A stretch of 64,000 nucleotides of DNA from Acidimicrobiia bacterium (lineage in GTDB: Bacteria > Actinomycetota > Acidimicrobiia > Spongiisociales > UBA11373), in assembly GCA_030584185.1 (NCBI GenBank), contig CP129495.1, positions 2,039,469-2,103,468 of the forward strand. Reading direction: 5' to 3'. A program made the position numbers and the translations under genes. Positions 1 through 8,409 of this stretch are shown here, piece after piece. The notes beneath the pieces were generated by a model. It searched no databases and was not told where the DNA came from. It saw only the letters and a list, made by a program, of their open reading frames with translations. Each line of letters starts with the position of its first letter. Position 1 is the first letter of the stretch.

Positions 1-183
1 CAGGGCCGAGCCGAGCACCGACACCGCACCGGGGAGCCCGGCCCAGGTCGCCGAGCCGAGCATGTCCTTGGCCACCAGGGTGACGACGGTGATCGCCGCG
101 ATGTAGCCGGTGCGGCTGATCGCCACGCCTGCGAACAGCGTGGCGGTGAGTCTCCGGGCGACCGGCTTGGGGGCGCCGCTCAT
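1..183 (-). CDS. MFS transporter, N-terminal part (runs off the window)
   Basis: Only the first 61 codons are inside the window; reading continues off position 1. The ATG at 183 overlaps the pgpA stop (ATGA), so the two genes are translationally coupled. After a short basic N-terminus (residues 1-12, PKPVARR) there is a hydrophobic first helix at about residues 13-35 with an SRTGY turn, then a loop and the start of a second helix rich in Gly, Ala and Leu. This is the usual start of a major facilitator superfamily protein. Substrate cannot be judged. Another polytopic transporter family is possible. Confidence 0.6.
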   Translation of the reverse strand, partial: MSGAPKPVARRLTATLFAGVAISRTGYIAAITVVTLVAKDMLGSATWAGLPGAVSVLGSAL

Positions 184-635
184 GCCGCCATGGTCAGGGC
201 CCATCCCACCGCCAGTCCGTACAGTCCGGCCATCAGGTCGTCGGCCGTCACACCCCAGGCGCCGGGGAGCCGTTCGGCGCCTCTCACGCCGGGCAGGACC
301 TTGAAGATGTCGGCCAGCCGGCCGACCACCAGGGCGACAATCCACGGGAGGCCGCCCAGCCCGATGAGGGCCACCAGCGTCCCAGCGGTCTCGTCGATGG
401 ACACCCAGCCGGGGTCGGAATGGTCCGAGGCGAACGGGCGCGCCGCCCAGACCGAGAGCACCAGGAGTGCCGCAGCGAGCAGCGCCCCCACCCACCATGC
501 CGCCTCGATCAGCAGCAGCCCGCCGCCCAGGGCGGCGCCCAGGGCGGCACCGAAGGTGCCCGCCCCGGCGTCGGTGCCCCACAGGCGCCGGGGGATGAGG
601 CCGAGGCCGAGGGAAGAGGCGAGGAGGCGGCGCAT
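180..635 (-). CDS. pgpA: Phosphatidylglycerophosphatase A
   Basis: Dephosphorylates phosphatidylglycerol-phosphate to phosphatidylglycerol at the membrane. The protein has 151 residues, slightly shorter than E. coli PgpA. Family marks are GTFGAALGA at about 26-34, the acidic motif DPGWVSIDE at 74-82 (DPxxIVxDE in the family) and ERLPGAWGVTADDLMAG at 121-137, with hydrophobic helices between. The ATG at 635 is preferred over a start at 713, because 713 would overlap the divergent peptidase gene, while a TACGCT -10 box (643-648) lies 7 bases before 635. It leads a minus-strand operon with the MFS gene. Confidence 0.88.
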   Translation of the reverse strand: MRRLLASSLGLGLIPRRLWGTDAGAGTFGAALGAALGGGLLLIEAAWWVGALLAAALLVLSVWAARPFASDHSDPGWVSIDETAGTLVALIGLGGLPWIVALVVGRLADIFKVLPGVRGAERLPGAWGVTADDLMAGLYGLAVGWALTMAA

Positions 636-642
636 TCGGCGG

Positions 643-692
643 AGCGTAACGCGGCGATCCCCCGCCGCCGGCCCATGACCACCGGTTACCCT
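643..692. promoter_or_regulatory. Divergent leaderless promoter pair for pgpA and the S9 peptidase
   Basis: On the minus strand TACGCT (648 to 643) ends 7 bases before the pgpA ATG. On the plus strand TACCCT (687-692) ends 8 bases before the peptidase ATG at 701. Neither has a convincing -35 box or ribosome binding site between the hexamer and the start, so both messages probably begin at or next to their start codon. Confidence 0.6.
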
Positions 693-700
693 CGCCACCC

Positions 701-2623
701 ATGGACCCGACATCGCTCGATCGCTTCTTCACGCCCTCGGACCCGCAGATCCATCCCGACGGGGTGCGGGTCGCCTTCGTCGTCTCCCGGATGGACTTCG
801 ATTCGGACCGCTATGAGCGTCGCATCTGGTTGTGGGATGGGGTCGAGGCCCGTCCCTTCACCCACGGACCCGTGGACTCTCGCCCCCGGTGGTCGCCCGA
901 CGGATCGTCGCTGGCCTTTCTTCGCTCTTCCGGCGAGCCGGGTGCCACGCCCCAGGTGGCGGTGATGCCAGCCGGAGGGGGGGAGGCCAGGCTGCTCACC
1001 TCTTTCGACGGCGGCGCCGAGGAGGCCGAGTGGTCACCGGACGGCTCGCGCCTGGCAGTGGTGGCCACGACGCTGGTCGACCCCGACCTGGATGGCGACG
1101 AACGCAAGCGCCGACCCCGGCGGGTCGCCGGCCCCAACTACCGTTTCGACAGCATCGGGTGGCTCGCCGATCGCACCCGGAGCATCTTCGTCCAGGACCC
1201 CGACGGCGGGGATCCGGTGCGCCTCACCTCCGGTGCGGGTCGTGACTCCGGTGTCGCCTGGCGTCCCGACGGCGAGGCCGTCGGCTTCCTGAGCGCCCGC
1301 CACCCGAGGGCGTTCATCGATCCCGGCCAGCAGCCCTGGGAGGTGGCGGCGGGCGGAGGGGAGCCCACGGCGCTGGCCGAGGTGGGTGCCTGGTCGGGGA
1401 TCTCCTACGGTCCCGACGGGACCGTCCATCTCATCGGCGATCCCGACCCGTGGGACCAGCCGGGGACCTCTGGGGTCTGGCGCCTGAAGGGCGAGGTCCC
1501 GGAGCGCCTCGCCGCCGACCTCGACCGCAACTTCGCCGTGCCCTCGCCGCCGGTGGCGCCCGGTGGCCCCCAGTGGCTAGCCGATGGTTCGTTCCGATCC
1601 GTGGTTGAGGACCGGGGGACCACCATGGTGGTCGGGGTAGGGCACGACGGAGCCTGGCACAGACTGGCGTCCGGCGACCGCCTGGTCACCGGACTCACCA
1701 CGCGTGCCGACGGCTCGGCGTTCGTGATGACGGTCACCACCCCCACCGACCCGGGGGAGGTCGTCTGGTGGGAGGGCGGCGAGGAGCGCACCATCACGGC
1801 GCTCAACGAGGGGTTTCGGGCGGAGGCCGGCTTGTTGGAGCCGCAACACTTCGTGGTGGAACACGACGGGGTCGAGCTCGACGCCTGGGTGGTGCTTCCC
1901 CCCGGGGAGGAAAAGGTCCCCTTGCTGCTCAACATCCATGGCGGGCCCGCCACCCAGTACGGGTTCGGGTTCTTCGATGAGTTCCAGGTGTATGCCGGCG
2001 CCGGGTTCGGGGTCGTCGGGTGCAATCCTCGAGGGTCTTCGGGACGGGGCCGCGACTTCGTGCGGGTGCCGGTGGGACGGTGGACAGAGGAGCGCCCGCC
2101 GGACCTGGAGGACGTGCTGACCGTGGTCGACGCCGCCCTGGCCCGCTTTCCCCGGCTGGACCCCGAGCGGATGGGGATCATGGGCGGCTCCTACGGCGGG
2201 TTCCTCACCGCCCGCATCGTCGCCGTCGATCATCGGTGGCGCTCGGCGGTCCCCGAGCGGGGCGTCTACTCCTGGACGTCCTTTGCCGGCACCTCCGACA
2301 TCGGGCACACCTTCCCCCACCACTACCTGGGGAGGTGGAGCCATGACGAGTGGTCGTCGTTGTGGCAGGCGAGCCCGCTGGCCATGGCCCACCGGATCAC
2401 CACGCCCTGCCTCATCGTGCACTCGGAGGACGACCACCGATGCCCGATCGAGCAGGCCGAGCAGCTGTTCGCCGTTCTGATCGCCAACGACGTCGAGGCC
2501 GAGATGCTTCGCTTCCCGGGGAGCAGCCATGAGCTGTCACGCGGGGGAAGGCCTCGTTACCGGAGGGAGCGATTCGAGGCGATCCTGGAGTGGCATCGTC
2601 GTCATCTCGATGTGACAACATAG
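701..2623 (+). CDS. S9 family peptidase (prolyl oligopeptidase/acylaminoacyl-peptidase type)
   Basis: Cytoplasmic serine peptidase, 640 residues, no signal peptide. The N-terminal half is a beta-propeller with PD40-type repeats (WSPDGSSLAFL, WSPDGSRLAVV, WRPDGEAVGFL). The C-terminal alpha/beta-hydrolase domain carries the nucleophile Ser497 in GGSYGGF, Asp578 in HSEDDHRCP and His610 in PGSSHE, the expected order and spacing. HGGP near residue 415 forms the oxyanion region. It probably clears short oligopeptides or N-acylated peptides; the substrate is inferred from family only. It leads the operon with ilvE, whose ribosome binding site overlaps this stop codon. Confidence 0.92.
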   Translation: MDPTSLDRFFTPSDPQIHPDGVRVAFVVSRMDFDSDRYERRIWLWDGVEARPFTHGPVDSRPRWSPDGSSLAFLRSSGEPGATPQVAVMPAGGGEARLLTSFDGGAEEAEWSPDGSRLAVVATTLVDPDLDGDERKRRPRRVAGPNYRFDSIGWLADRTRSIFVQDPDGGDPVRLTSGAGRDSGVAWRPDGEAVGFLSARHPRAFIDPGQQPWEVAAGGGEPTALAEVGAWSGISYGPDGTVHLIGDPDPWDQPGTSGVWRLKGEVPERLAADLDRNFAVPSPPVAPGGPQWLADGSFRSVVEDRGTTMVVGVGHDGAWHRLASGDRLVTGLTTRADGSAFVMTVTTPTDPGEVVWWEGGEERTITALNEGFRAEAGLLEPQHFVVEHDGVELDAWVVLPPGEEKVPLLLNIHGGPATQYGFGFFDEFQVYAGAGFGVVGCNPRGSSGRGRDFVRVPVGRWTEERPPDLEDVLTVVDAALARFPRLDPERMGIMGGSYGGFLTARIVAVDHRWRSAVPERGVYSWTSFAGTSDIGHTFPHHYLGRWSHDEWSSLWQASPLAMAHRITTPCLIVHSEDDHRCPIEQAEQLFAVLIANDVEAEMLRFPGSSHELSRGGRPRYRRERFEAILEWHRRHLDVTT

Positions 2624-2630
2624 GAGGCGA

Positions 2631-3548
2631 ATGCTGCAGCCCACCTCCTTCGTGTGGTTCAACGGCCGCCTCGTACCCTGGGACGAGGCCAACGTCCATG
2701 TCCTGACCCACGGTCTGCACTACGGCACCGGAGCCTTCGAGGGGATCCGCGTCTACGCCACCGATGACGGCCCCGCCGCCTTCCGGCTCTCCGACCACAT
2801 CAAGCGGTTGATCGGCTCGGCCAAGGCCTTCGGCATTCCGATCGAATGGACGCAGGCCGAGCTGGTGGAGGCCGCCCTCGAGGTGGTCCGGGTCAACGAG
2901 CTCTCCGCCTGTTATCTGCGTCCCATAGTGTTCTACGGGATGGGGTCGCTGGGCCTCAACCCGGCCGGGGCGTCGATCGACGCCGCCATCGCCGCCTTCG
3001 TGTGGGGCGCCTATCTGGGCGAGGAGGGTCTGGAGCGCGGCATCCGCGCCAAGGTCTCCTCCTGGCGCCGGATCGGCCACGAGGCTCTGATCCCCAATGC
3101 CAAGGGAACCGGTCAGTACGTAAACAGCGTCATGGCCAAGCAGGAGGCACTCGCCGGAGGCTACGACGAGGCGCTGATGCTCAACTACGAGGGCTACGTG
3201 GTCGAGGGGAGCGGCGAGAACCTCTTCCTGGTGCGCGACGGGATGGTGGCCACTCCGTCCACCACCTCCGGCGCCCTCGACGGGATCACCCGGGCCAGCG
3301 TCATGACCCTGCTCCAAGACGACGGGTACCAGGTGGTCGAGATGCCGATCACCCGTGCCGACCTCTACTACGCCGATGAGGCGTTCTTCACCGGAACCGC
3401 CGCCGAGGTGACGCCGATCCGCGAGATCGACGATCGTCCGGTGCGGGACGGGACTCCGGGGCCGGTCACCCGTCACACCCAGGACCTGTTCATGCAGGTC
3501 GTTCACGGCCGCCTGGATCGCTATCGCAGTTGGTTGGACTTCGTCTAG
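2631..3548 (+). CDS. ilvE: Branched-chain amino acid aminotransferase
   Basis: PLP-dependent class IV aminotransferase that interconverts Leu, Ile and Val with their 2-oxo acids using glutamate/2-oxoglutarate. 305 residues, normal for the bacterial type. The N-terminus has HGLHYGTGAFEGIR; the PLP lysine is Lys158 in NAKGTGQY; EGSGENLF binds the cofactor phosphate region; TGTAAEVTPI follows near the C-terminus. AGGAGG spans the upstream stop codon 5 bases before the ATG. D-amino-acid aminotransferase or ADC lyase share the fold, but length and motifs favour IlvE. Confidence 0.93.
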   Translation: MLQPTSFVWFNGRLVPWDEANVHVLTHGLHYGTGAFEGIRVYATDDGPAAFRLSDHIKRLIGSAKAFGIPIEWTQAELVEAALEVVRVNELSACYLRPIVFYGMGSLGLNPAGASIDAAIAAFVWGAYLGEEGLERGIRAKVSSWRRIGHEALIPNAKGTGQYVNSVMAKQEALAGGYDEALMLNYEGYVVEGSGENLFLVRDGMVATPSTTSGALDGITRASVMTLLQDDGYQVVEMPITRADLYYADEAFFTGTAAEVTPIREIDDRPVRDGTPGPVTRHTQDLFMQVVHGRLDRYRSWLDFV

Positions 3549-3556
3549 GAGGTTTC

Positions 3557-3997
3557 GTGGGCCAGCAGCCGAACCTGTCGCACTCCATGGAGCACCTTCC
3601 CCGGCCCACCACCCACCCGCCGGCTCCTCGGCGTTGGTCGCCGGACCGTCCAGGGGAGCTGACCGAACCGTCGCAGGTGCCCTGGGGGGGAGCGTTCGGC
3701 ACGACCGGGCCCGACGCCGGGTTCGCCCTTCGCCTTGCCAGCGGTCGCCCGCTGCCCGGTGACGAACACCTGCGCCGGGATGTCGTCGCCGCCGTCGCCT
3801 CCGTGGCGGCGGCCAGGGCGTCGGCCCTGGGGCGCGGTCCCATGGCCGACGACCTCGACGTTGCGATCGATCTGCTCGACCTCGACGACTCCACGGCCCC
3901 CGCCCTGGCCGGCGTGGCGCACGATCACGGCAGGTTGCGCGCCCTGGTCGCCTCGATCCCGGCTGAGCGCCTCACCGCCACCATGTCGCCGCGGTGA
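3557..3997 (+). CDS. Conserved hypothetical protein, 146 aa
   Basis: Unrecognised soluble protein. The GTG at 3557 follows AGGAGG by 4 bases, 8 bases after ilvE; the stop overlaps the GTG of the next gene (GTGA), so it is a true operon member. The first 40 residues are Pro/Arg-rich and likely disordered. From about residue 44 comes a Gly-rich segment (GGAFGTTGPDAGFALRL) and then an Ala-rich helical region with a DLDVAIDLLDLDD stretch. I recall similar proteins from other actinobacteria but no function. No catalytic motif or membrane segment is visible. Confidence 0.75.
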   Translation: MGQQPNLSHSMEHLPRPTTHPPAPRRWSPDRPGELTEPSQVPWGGAFGTTGPDAGFALRLASGRPLPGDEHLRRDVVAAVASVAAARASALGRGPMADDLDVAIDLLDLDDSTAPALAGVAHDHGRLRALVASIPAERLTATMSPR

Positions 3998-4758
3998 AGA
4001 TCGTTCGGATGGCCCTGGCGGGTGACGAGATCGCCTATGGGGCGGTCGAGCCCGAAGGTGTTCGCCTCCACAGGGGCTCGCCTCTGGTCGCCTGGGAGCC
4101 CACCGAGACCGTGGTGGCATTCGACGACGTCCGGCTGCTGGCCCCGGTGCTGCCGACGAAGGTGGTCTGCGTGGGGCGCAACTACGTCGACCATGCCGCC
4201 GAGCGTGGAGCACCGGTTCCCGAGGAGCCGGTCATCTTCATCAAGCCGTCCACGGCGGTGATCGGGCCCGGAGCGGCCATCGTGCTCCCACCCGACTCGT
4301 CGGAGGTCCACCACGAGGCCGAGCTGGCGGTCGTCGTGGGCAGGGTGAGCCGCAACGTGGCCGCCGACGACGCATCGGTTTACATCCTCGGATACACGGC
4401 GGGCAACGATGTGAGCGCTCGCGACTTGCAGGCGCGCGACGGCCAATGGGCGCGGGCAAAGGGATTCGACACATTCTGTCCGCTGGGACCGGCGATCGAG
4501 ACCGAGATCGATCCCGCCGACCTGGGCATCACCTGCTCGGTCGACGGGGTGCTGCGTCAGGAGGGCAACACCGCCGACATGGTGTTCCCGGTGGGCGAGT
4601 TGTTCGCCTTCGTCACCAGGGTGATGACGCTGCTCCCCGGGGACGTGATCCTCACCGGGACACCGGCCGGGGTCGGTCCGATCGGAGCCGGCGACCGGGT
4701 CGACGTCGAGATCGAGCGCATCGGAATCCTCTCCAATCCGGTGGTGGCGGGCCGATGA
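3994..4758 (+). CDS. Fumarylacetoacetate hydrolase family protein
   Basis: Metal-dependent C-C bond hydrolase or decarboxylase of the FAH superfamily, 254 residues. An N-terminal small domain (1-55) precedes the catalytic domain with VVCVGRNYVDHAAE, FIKPSTAVIGPGA, the metal-binding stretch HHEAELAVVVG, GNDVSARDLQ and the closing TGTPAGVGP. Members include 2-hydroxyhepta-2,4-diene-dioate isomerase and oxaloacetate or acylpyruvate hydrolases; the sequence does not say which. GTGA overlap with the upstream gene and ATGA overlap with gltX place it inside the operon. GTG start. Confidence 0.9.
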   Translation: MKIVRMALAGDEIAYGAVEPEGVRLHRGSPLVAWEPTETVVAFDDVRLLAPVLPTKVVCVGRNYVDHAAERGAPVPEEPVIFIKPSTAVIGPGAAIVLPPDSSEVHHEAELAVVVGRVSRNVAADDASVYILGYTAGNDVSARDLQARDGQWARAKGFDTFCPLGPAIETEIDPADLGITCSVDGVLRQEGNTADMVFPVGELFAFVTRVMTLLPGDVILTGTPAGVGPIGAGDRVDVEIERIGILSNPVVAGR

Positions 4759-6200
4759 CCGTTCGGGTGAGGTTCGCCCCGTCGCCCACCGGCCATCTGC
4801 ACGTGGGCGGTTGCCGCACCGCCTTGTACAACTGGCTCTTCGCCCGGCACAACGGCGGGGTGTTCGTGCTGCGCTCGGACGACACCGACCTGGAGCGCAA
4901 CGCACCCGAGTACCAGCAGGACATCCTCGACGGCCTCGCCTGGCTCGGTCTCGACTGGGACGAAGGGCTGGTGGTGGGCGGGCCGCACGGCTCCTACCGG
5001 CAGTCGGAACGCTTCGCCCGCTACCGCCAGGTGGCGGCCGACATGGTTGCCGCCGGGCACGCCTACCACGACGGTGCCACCGCAGAGCAGTTGGAGGAGA
5101 TCAGACGCAGCGCCGCACTGCGCTCGGAGTCGCCCGTGTACGACGGGAGACATCGCCTGGAGCCCGAGGAGGCCGAACGGCGCCTCACCGCCGGGGATCC
5201 TCCTCCGATCCGCTTCTCCGTCCCCCGGCCGGGAGCCACCGGGTTCGAGGACGAGGTTCGCGCAGAGGTGGTGTTCGATCACTCCAACGTGGACGACTTC
5301 ATCATCCTGCGCGGAGACGGCACCCCGACCTACCACCTGGCTTCGACGGTCGACGACGTCGACTACGGCATCACCCATGTCATTCGCGGGGAGGACATCT
5401 TGTCGTCGACCCCAAAGCACCTGCTGCTCACCGAGGCCCTCGGCGCTCCTCCCCCCCGGTACGCCCACCTGTCGCTGCTCAACGGGCCCGATGGCAAGAA
5501 GCTCTCCAAGCGGCATGGTCACACCGCCCTGCGGGCGTTCCGGGAGGCCGGGTTCCTTCCCCAGGCGATGGTCAACTTTCTCGCCATCCTCGGCTGGTCG
5601 CCGGGCGAGGACCGAGAGATCGTGTCCCTCGATGAGATGGTCGCCCTCTTCGATCTGGGCGCCGTCTCCCGGAATCCGGCGGTGTTCGACGTGGCCAAGC
5701 TGGAGTGGATGAACGGCGTCTATCTGAGGGGAATGACCGCCACCGACTTCGCCGAGGCGACCCGGCCGCTCGTCGAAGCCGACCTGGACCGGAGCCTCAC
5801 CGAGACCGAAGCCGCCTCCTTGGAGTCGATCCTGCCTCACGTCCAGGAGCGGGCTCGCCTCCTCGACGAGGTGCCTGCGCAGGTGAGGTTCCTCTTCGGG
5901 CAGGAGGTGGAGCTCGACCAGGCGTCCTGGGACGAGGTGATGGCCGGCCCCGGGGCCCGAGAGTCGCTTGCTGCCGGGAGGAGCGCCCTCGTCGACGCCG
6001 AATGGACCGCCGAGGGCATCGAGGGGGCGCTGCGGGCGATGCTCGAATCCACCGGCCTGTCGGCCAAGCGGGGTCTGCAGCCACTGCGGGTGGCCATCAC
6101 AGGCTCGAAGGTGAGCCCGCCGCTGTTCGAGTCGATCGCGGTGCTCCATCGAGAAACCGTGCTGGGGCGCCTCGATCGAGCATCCGGTCTACTCGCCTGA
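4755..6200 (+). CDS. gltX: Glutamyl-tRNA synthetase
   Basis: Class I synthetase charging tRNA-Glu, 481 residues. The N-terminus shows APSPTGHLHVGG (HIGH motif), followed by LRSDDTD; the KMSKS equivalent is GKKLSKRHG. The start at 4755 overlaps the previous stop as ATGA; longer in-frame readings back to 4446 run through the FAH gene and are discarded. Genes for tRNA-Gln and tRNA-Glu follow at once. Most actinobacteria lack glutaminyl-tRNA synthetase, so this enzyme may be non-discriminating and rely on GatCAB to convert Glu-tRNA-Gln; that is inference from family and context. Confidence 0.95.
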   Translation: MTVRVRFAPSPTGHLHVGGCRTALYNWLFARHNGGVFVLRSDDTDLERNAPEYQQDILDGLAWLGLDWDEGLVVGGPHGSYRQSERFARYRQVAADMVAAGHAYHDGATAEQLEEIRRSAALRSESPVYDGRHRLEPEEAERRLTAGDPPPIRFSVPRPGATGFEDEVRAEVVFDHSNVDDFIILRGDGTPTYHLASTVDDVDYGITHVIRGEDILSSTPKHLLLTEALGAPPPRYAHLSLLNGPDGKKLSKRHGHTALRAFREAGFLPQAMVNFLAILGWSPGEDREIVSLDEMVALFDLGAVSRNPAVFDVAKLEWMNGVYLRGMTATDFAEATRPLVEADLDRSLTETEAASLESILPHVQERARLLDEVPAQVRFLFGQEVELDQASWDEVMAGPGARESLAAGRSALVDAEWTAEGIEGALRAMLESTGLSAKRGLQPLRVAITGSKVSPPLFESIAVLHRETVLGRLDRASGLLA

Positions 6201-6214
6201 CACCCGTCGGTGTC
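6199..6214 (+). terminator. Short hairpin at the gltX stop
   Basis: GACACC-CGTC-GGTGTC forms a 6-bp stem with a 4-base loop that begins inside the gltX stop codon. There is no T-run, so terminator function is uncertain; it separates gltX from the tRNA promoter. Confidence 0.35.
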
Positions 6215-6218
6215 CGGC

Positions 6219-6246
6219 TTGGATCGGTCGTGCCCGGGGCTACCAT
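6219..6246 (+). promoter_or_regulatory. Promoter of the tRNA-Gln/tRNA-Glu unit
   Basis: TTGGAT (6219-6224) and TACCAT (6241-6246) are 16 bases apart, and the tRNA-Gln 5' end lies 10 bases past the -10 box. This fits an independent housekeeping promoter for the tRNA pair in addition to any read-through from gltX. Confidence 0.55.
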
Positions 6247-6256
6247 TTGGCGCCCT

Positions 6257-6327
6257 TCGGGGGTGGTGTAATGGCAACACAGCGGGTTCTGGTCCCGTTA
6301 TTGAGGGTTCGAATCCTTCCCCCCGAG
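6257..6327 (+). tRNA. tRNA-Gln (anticodon CTG)
   Basis: The cloverleaf folds by eye: acceptor TCGGGGG (6257-6263) with CCCCCGA (6320-6326), D stem GTG/CAC, anticodon stem GCGGG/CCCGT (one G-T pair) with loop TTCTGGT giving CTG, a 4-base variable region, and T arm GAGGG-TTCGAAT-CCTTC. The discriminator is G at 6327. No CCA is encoded, so the CCA-adding enzyme is needed. Confidence 0.93.
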
Positions 6328-6352
6328 CGAGGGGCGGCGTCAGCCGCCACTC

Positions 6353-6428
6353 GGCCCCGTCGTCTAGCGGCCCAGGACGCTGGCCTCTCAAGCCAGTAAC
6401 GCCGGTTCGAATCCGGTCGGGGCTACCA
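6353..6428 (+). tRNA. tRNA-Glu (anticodon CTC), CCA encoded
   Basis: Acceptor GGCCCCG (6353-6359) pairs with CGGGGCT (6418-6424), with G1-T72 as a wobble pair. The anticodon stem is CTGGC/GCCAG with loop CTCTCAA, giving CTC. The T arm is GCCGG-TTCGAAT-CCGGT. Discriminator A at 6425 is followed by an encoded CCA (6426-6428), unlike the neighbouring tRNA-Gln. Confidence 0.95.
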
Positions 6429-6430
6429 GC

Positions 6431-6459
6431 CACCCCCCACGGAACCGCCGTGGGGGGTG
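6431..6459. terminator. Strong hairpin terminator after the tRNA genes
   Basis: A perfect 12-bp stem (CACCCCCCACGG with CCGTGGGGGGTG) and a 5-base loop start 3 bases after the tRNA-Glu CCA. No T-run follows, which is common for actinobacterial I-shaped terminators. The SDR gene ends on the other strand 51 bases further, so it may act in both directions. Confidence 0.75.
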
Positions 6460-6509
6460 ATCTACACGAGCCGAGCCAGGCCGTCAGTCCCCGCCCGGCG
6501 ACAAGCCGT

Positions 6510-7217
6510 TCAGACCTTTCCGTACACGGGCACGGCGGCGCCGTTGATCACCGATGCCTCGGGGGAAGCCAGGAAGTCGATCACGGCTGCGATCTGCGAA
6601 GGTGTCGGCCAGTCGACGTAGGTGGCGAAGGGGACGATCTCCCGGAATGCGGGGGTGTCGATCAGCGACGGGAGCACGACGTTGGAGGTCACCTCGGAGT
6701 CGGTCACCTCCTCGGCGATGCTTCGGGCGAGAGCCACGACGCCGGCCTTGGCCACGTTGTACATCGACTGGCCGGCCGGTGGGTCGACCGCAGAACGGCT
6801 GCCGACCATCACGATCCTTCCCCACTCGGCCTGCCTCAGGTGGGGGAGGGCGGCGCGCGCCGCGTTGAACGATGGCCGCAGGTTGAGATCGATCATCCTC
6901 TCGAAGCGCACGTCGTCGGTGTCCTCCACGTCGCGACCGCCGGCCCAACCGCCGACCAGGCAGGCGAGGACGTTGATGACGCCGTATCGCTCGACGGTCT
7001 CGGTGACGAAGGCGTCCATGGCGGCAGAGTCCGAGCAGTCGACCCGCTTCAGCAGCAGCCGATCTTCGGGGAGGCCGAGGAGCTCCTCGACCTCGTTGGC
7101 CTCTTCGGGAACCAGATAGGTGATGGCCAGTCGGTGACCTCTCATCGACAGCCGCTGGGCCACCTCTCGGCCCAGACCGCCGGTACCTCCGGTGATGATG
7201 CTTACGGGGTGGTCCAA
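6510..7217 (-). CDS. Short-chain dehydrogenase/reductase (SDR)
   Basis: NAD(P)-dependent oxidoreductase, 235 residues. The Rossmann motif TGGTGGLG is at residues 9-16; the catalytic set is Ser140 (MVGSRSA), Tyr153 and Lys157 (YNVAK). The usual NNAG is replaced by CLVGGWAG near 86-93. The start is a TTG at 7217, chosen because GAGGAG lies just upstream and no better codon precedes the glycine motif. It is the last gene of the minus-strand run after cofC and the saccharopine-dehydrogenase-like gene, 63 bases downstream. Substrate unknown. Confidence 0.88.
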   Translation of the reverse strand: MDHPVSIITGGTGGLGREVAQRLSMRGHRLAITYLVPEEANEVEELLGLPEDRLLLKRVDCSDSAAMDAFVTETVERYGVINVLACLVGGWAGGRDVEDTDDVRFERMIDLNLRPSFNAARAALPHLRQAEWGRIVMVGSRSAVDPPAGQSMYNVAKAGVVALARSIAEEVTDSEVTSNVVLPSLIDTPAFREIVPFATYVDWPTPSQIAAVIDFLASPEASVINGAAVPVYGKV

Positions 7218-7280
7218 GTCCGCTCCTCGCCGCCTACTGCGGCATGGTACCGGTGTCGACCGAGTCTTCCCGGCCGGCGC

Positions 7281-8405
7281 TCAGTCCGGGATCGGAGTGG
7301 CCCGTACTCCGACCTCGGCGAGGGCCCCCATCATCTCCTCGGCCTGGAACGACTCCTCCATGGTCGCCACCCCGCGCACCGAGACCGAGCCGGTGGCCAG
7401 GAGGTGCGCCAGGGCGGTGGTGGGGAAGGCCGTGGTGCGGGCCAATGCCGAGAAGGTGCCGTCATGGCGGTCCTCCACCTGGTGGCCGACCACCCGGCGC
7501 CGACCGCCCCGGTCGGCGACTGCCCACACCCTCACCAGCACCACGTCTTCGGCTCCGCGAGGCAGGTGTTGCGCCAGTGCCTCGAGAAGGACGCTCCTCG
7601 GGGCGACCCCGGTGCCGGGCTGAGGATCCTCGTCGAACAGCCCCACCTCGAGCATCGCCCGCATGATCGCTGCGTGGCCAGGGAATCGCAGGGTCTTGTA
7701 GTCGAGCGACGCGACCCGACCCTCCCAGCGATCGGGGAGCGACGACGACCCGCCCGCCGTGTGGAACGCCTCGAGCGGCCCCCATCCCTCCCAGGCGATC
7801 TCTTCGATCTCGGTCAGGGGCTCCACCTCTTCGCGCACACCGCCGTGCAGCACCTCACACGGTTCGGCGTACTCGTTGATCAGCCCGGCGGGGTTGAATG
7901 CCAGCTGGTAGCCGAGGGCGCCTCTCGGATGGGCGGGGAGGGCGCCGACGCGCAGCCGCACCTCGTCGATCGGCCCTTCCCCGATGGCCTCCACTGCGCC
8001 CGTCGCCAGCACGTTGGCCATCCCCGGAGCCAGCCCACAGTCGGGTATCACCGCGATCCCGGCCTCCCTCGCCGCTGCGTCGAGGCTGCGCTGGGCGGCG
8101 ACGATGCTGGGGTTGCCACCGAAATCCAAGTAATGGGTGCGGGTGTCGACCGCAGCCGATGCGATCGCCATGCCGAACGAGTAGGGGAGGGCCGACACGA
8201 CGATGTCATGGGGGTCGAGCATCCGGCGGACCGCATCACCGTCGCGGGCATCCAACTCGGCCGGTGTGGCTCCGGCGACTTCGGCTGCCGCCGACGCCGC
8301 CGTCAGGTCCTGGTCGGCGACGGTGACTTGGTGGCCGCGTCGCGCCATGTCCCAGGCGGCAGCGGTGCCGACGATCCCACCTCCGAGGACGATGGCGCTG
8401 CTCAT
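7281..8405 (-). CDS. Saccharopine dehydrogenase / lysine 6-dehydrogenase family protein
   Basis: NAD(P)-binding oxidoreductase of 374 residues. The ATG at 8405 puts the dinucleotide motif LGGGIVGTAAA at the N-terminus, 4 bases after the cofC stop, and is preferred to an in-frame start at 8504 that lies inside cofC. The N-terminal Rossmann domain (1-120, with VVSALPYSFG) is followed by the family's C-terminal domain (DCGLAPGMAN near 150, then FPGHAAIMRAM and a C-terminal segment FPTTALAHLLATG). This resembles archaeal and Geobacillus lysine 6-dehydrogenase-like proteins more than eukaryotic saccharopine reductase. The reaction is inferred from family. Confidence 0.82.
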   Translation of the reverse strand: MSSAIVLGGGIVGTAAAWDMARRGHQVTVADQDLTAASAAAEVAGATPAELDARDGDAVRRMLDPHDIVVSALPYSFGMAIASAAVDTRTHYLDFGGNPSIVAAQRSLDAAAREAGIAVIPDCGLAPGMANVLATGAVEAIGEGPIDEVRLRVGALPAHPRGALGYQLAFNPAGLINEYAEPCEVLHGGVREEVEPLTEIEEIAWEGWGPLEAFHTAGGSSSLPDRWEGRVASLDYKTLRFPGHAAIMRAMLEVGLFDEDPQPGTGVAPRSVLLEALAQHLPRGAEDVVLVRVWAVADRGGRRRVVGHQVEDRHDGTFSALARTTAFPTTALAHLLATGSVSVRGVATMEESFQAEEMMGALAEVGVRATPIPD

Positions 8406-8409
8406 CGAT

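Noticed and set aside
4446-4754. An N-terminal extension of gltX
   Set aside because: It lies inside the FAH gene in another frame; the natural start at 4755 gives the MTVRVRFAPSPTG N-terminus.
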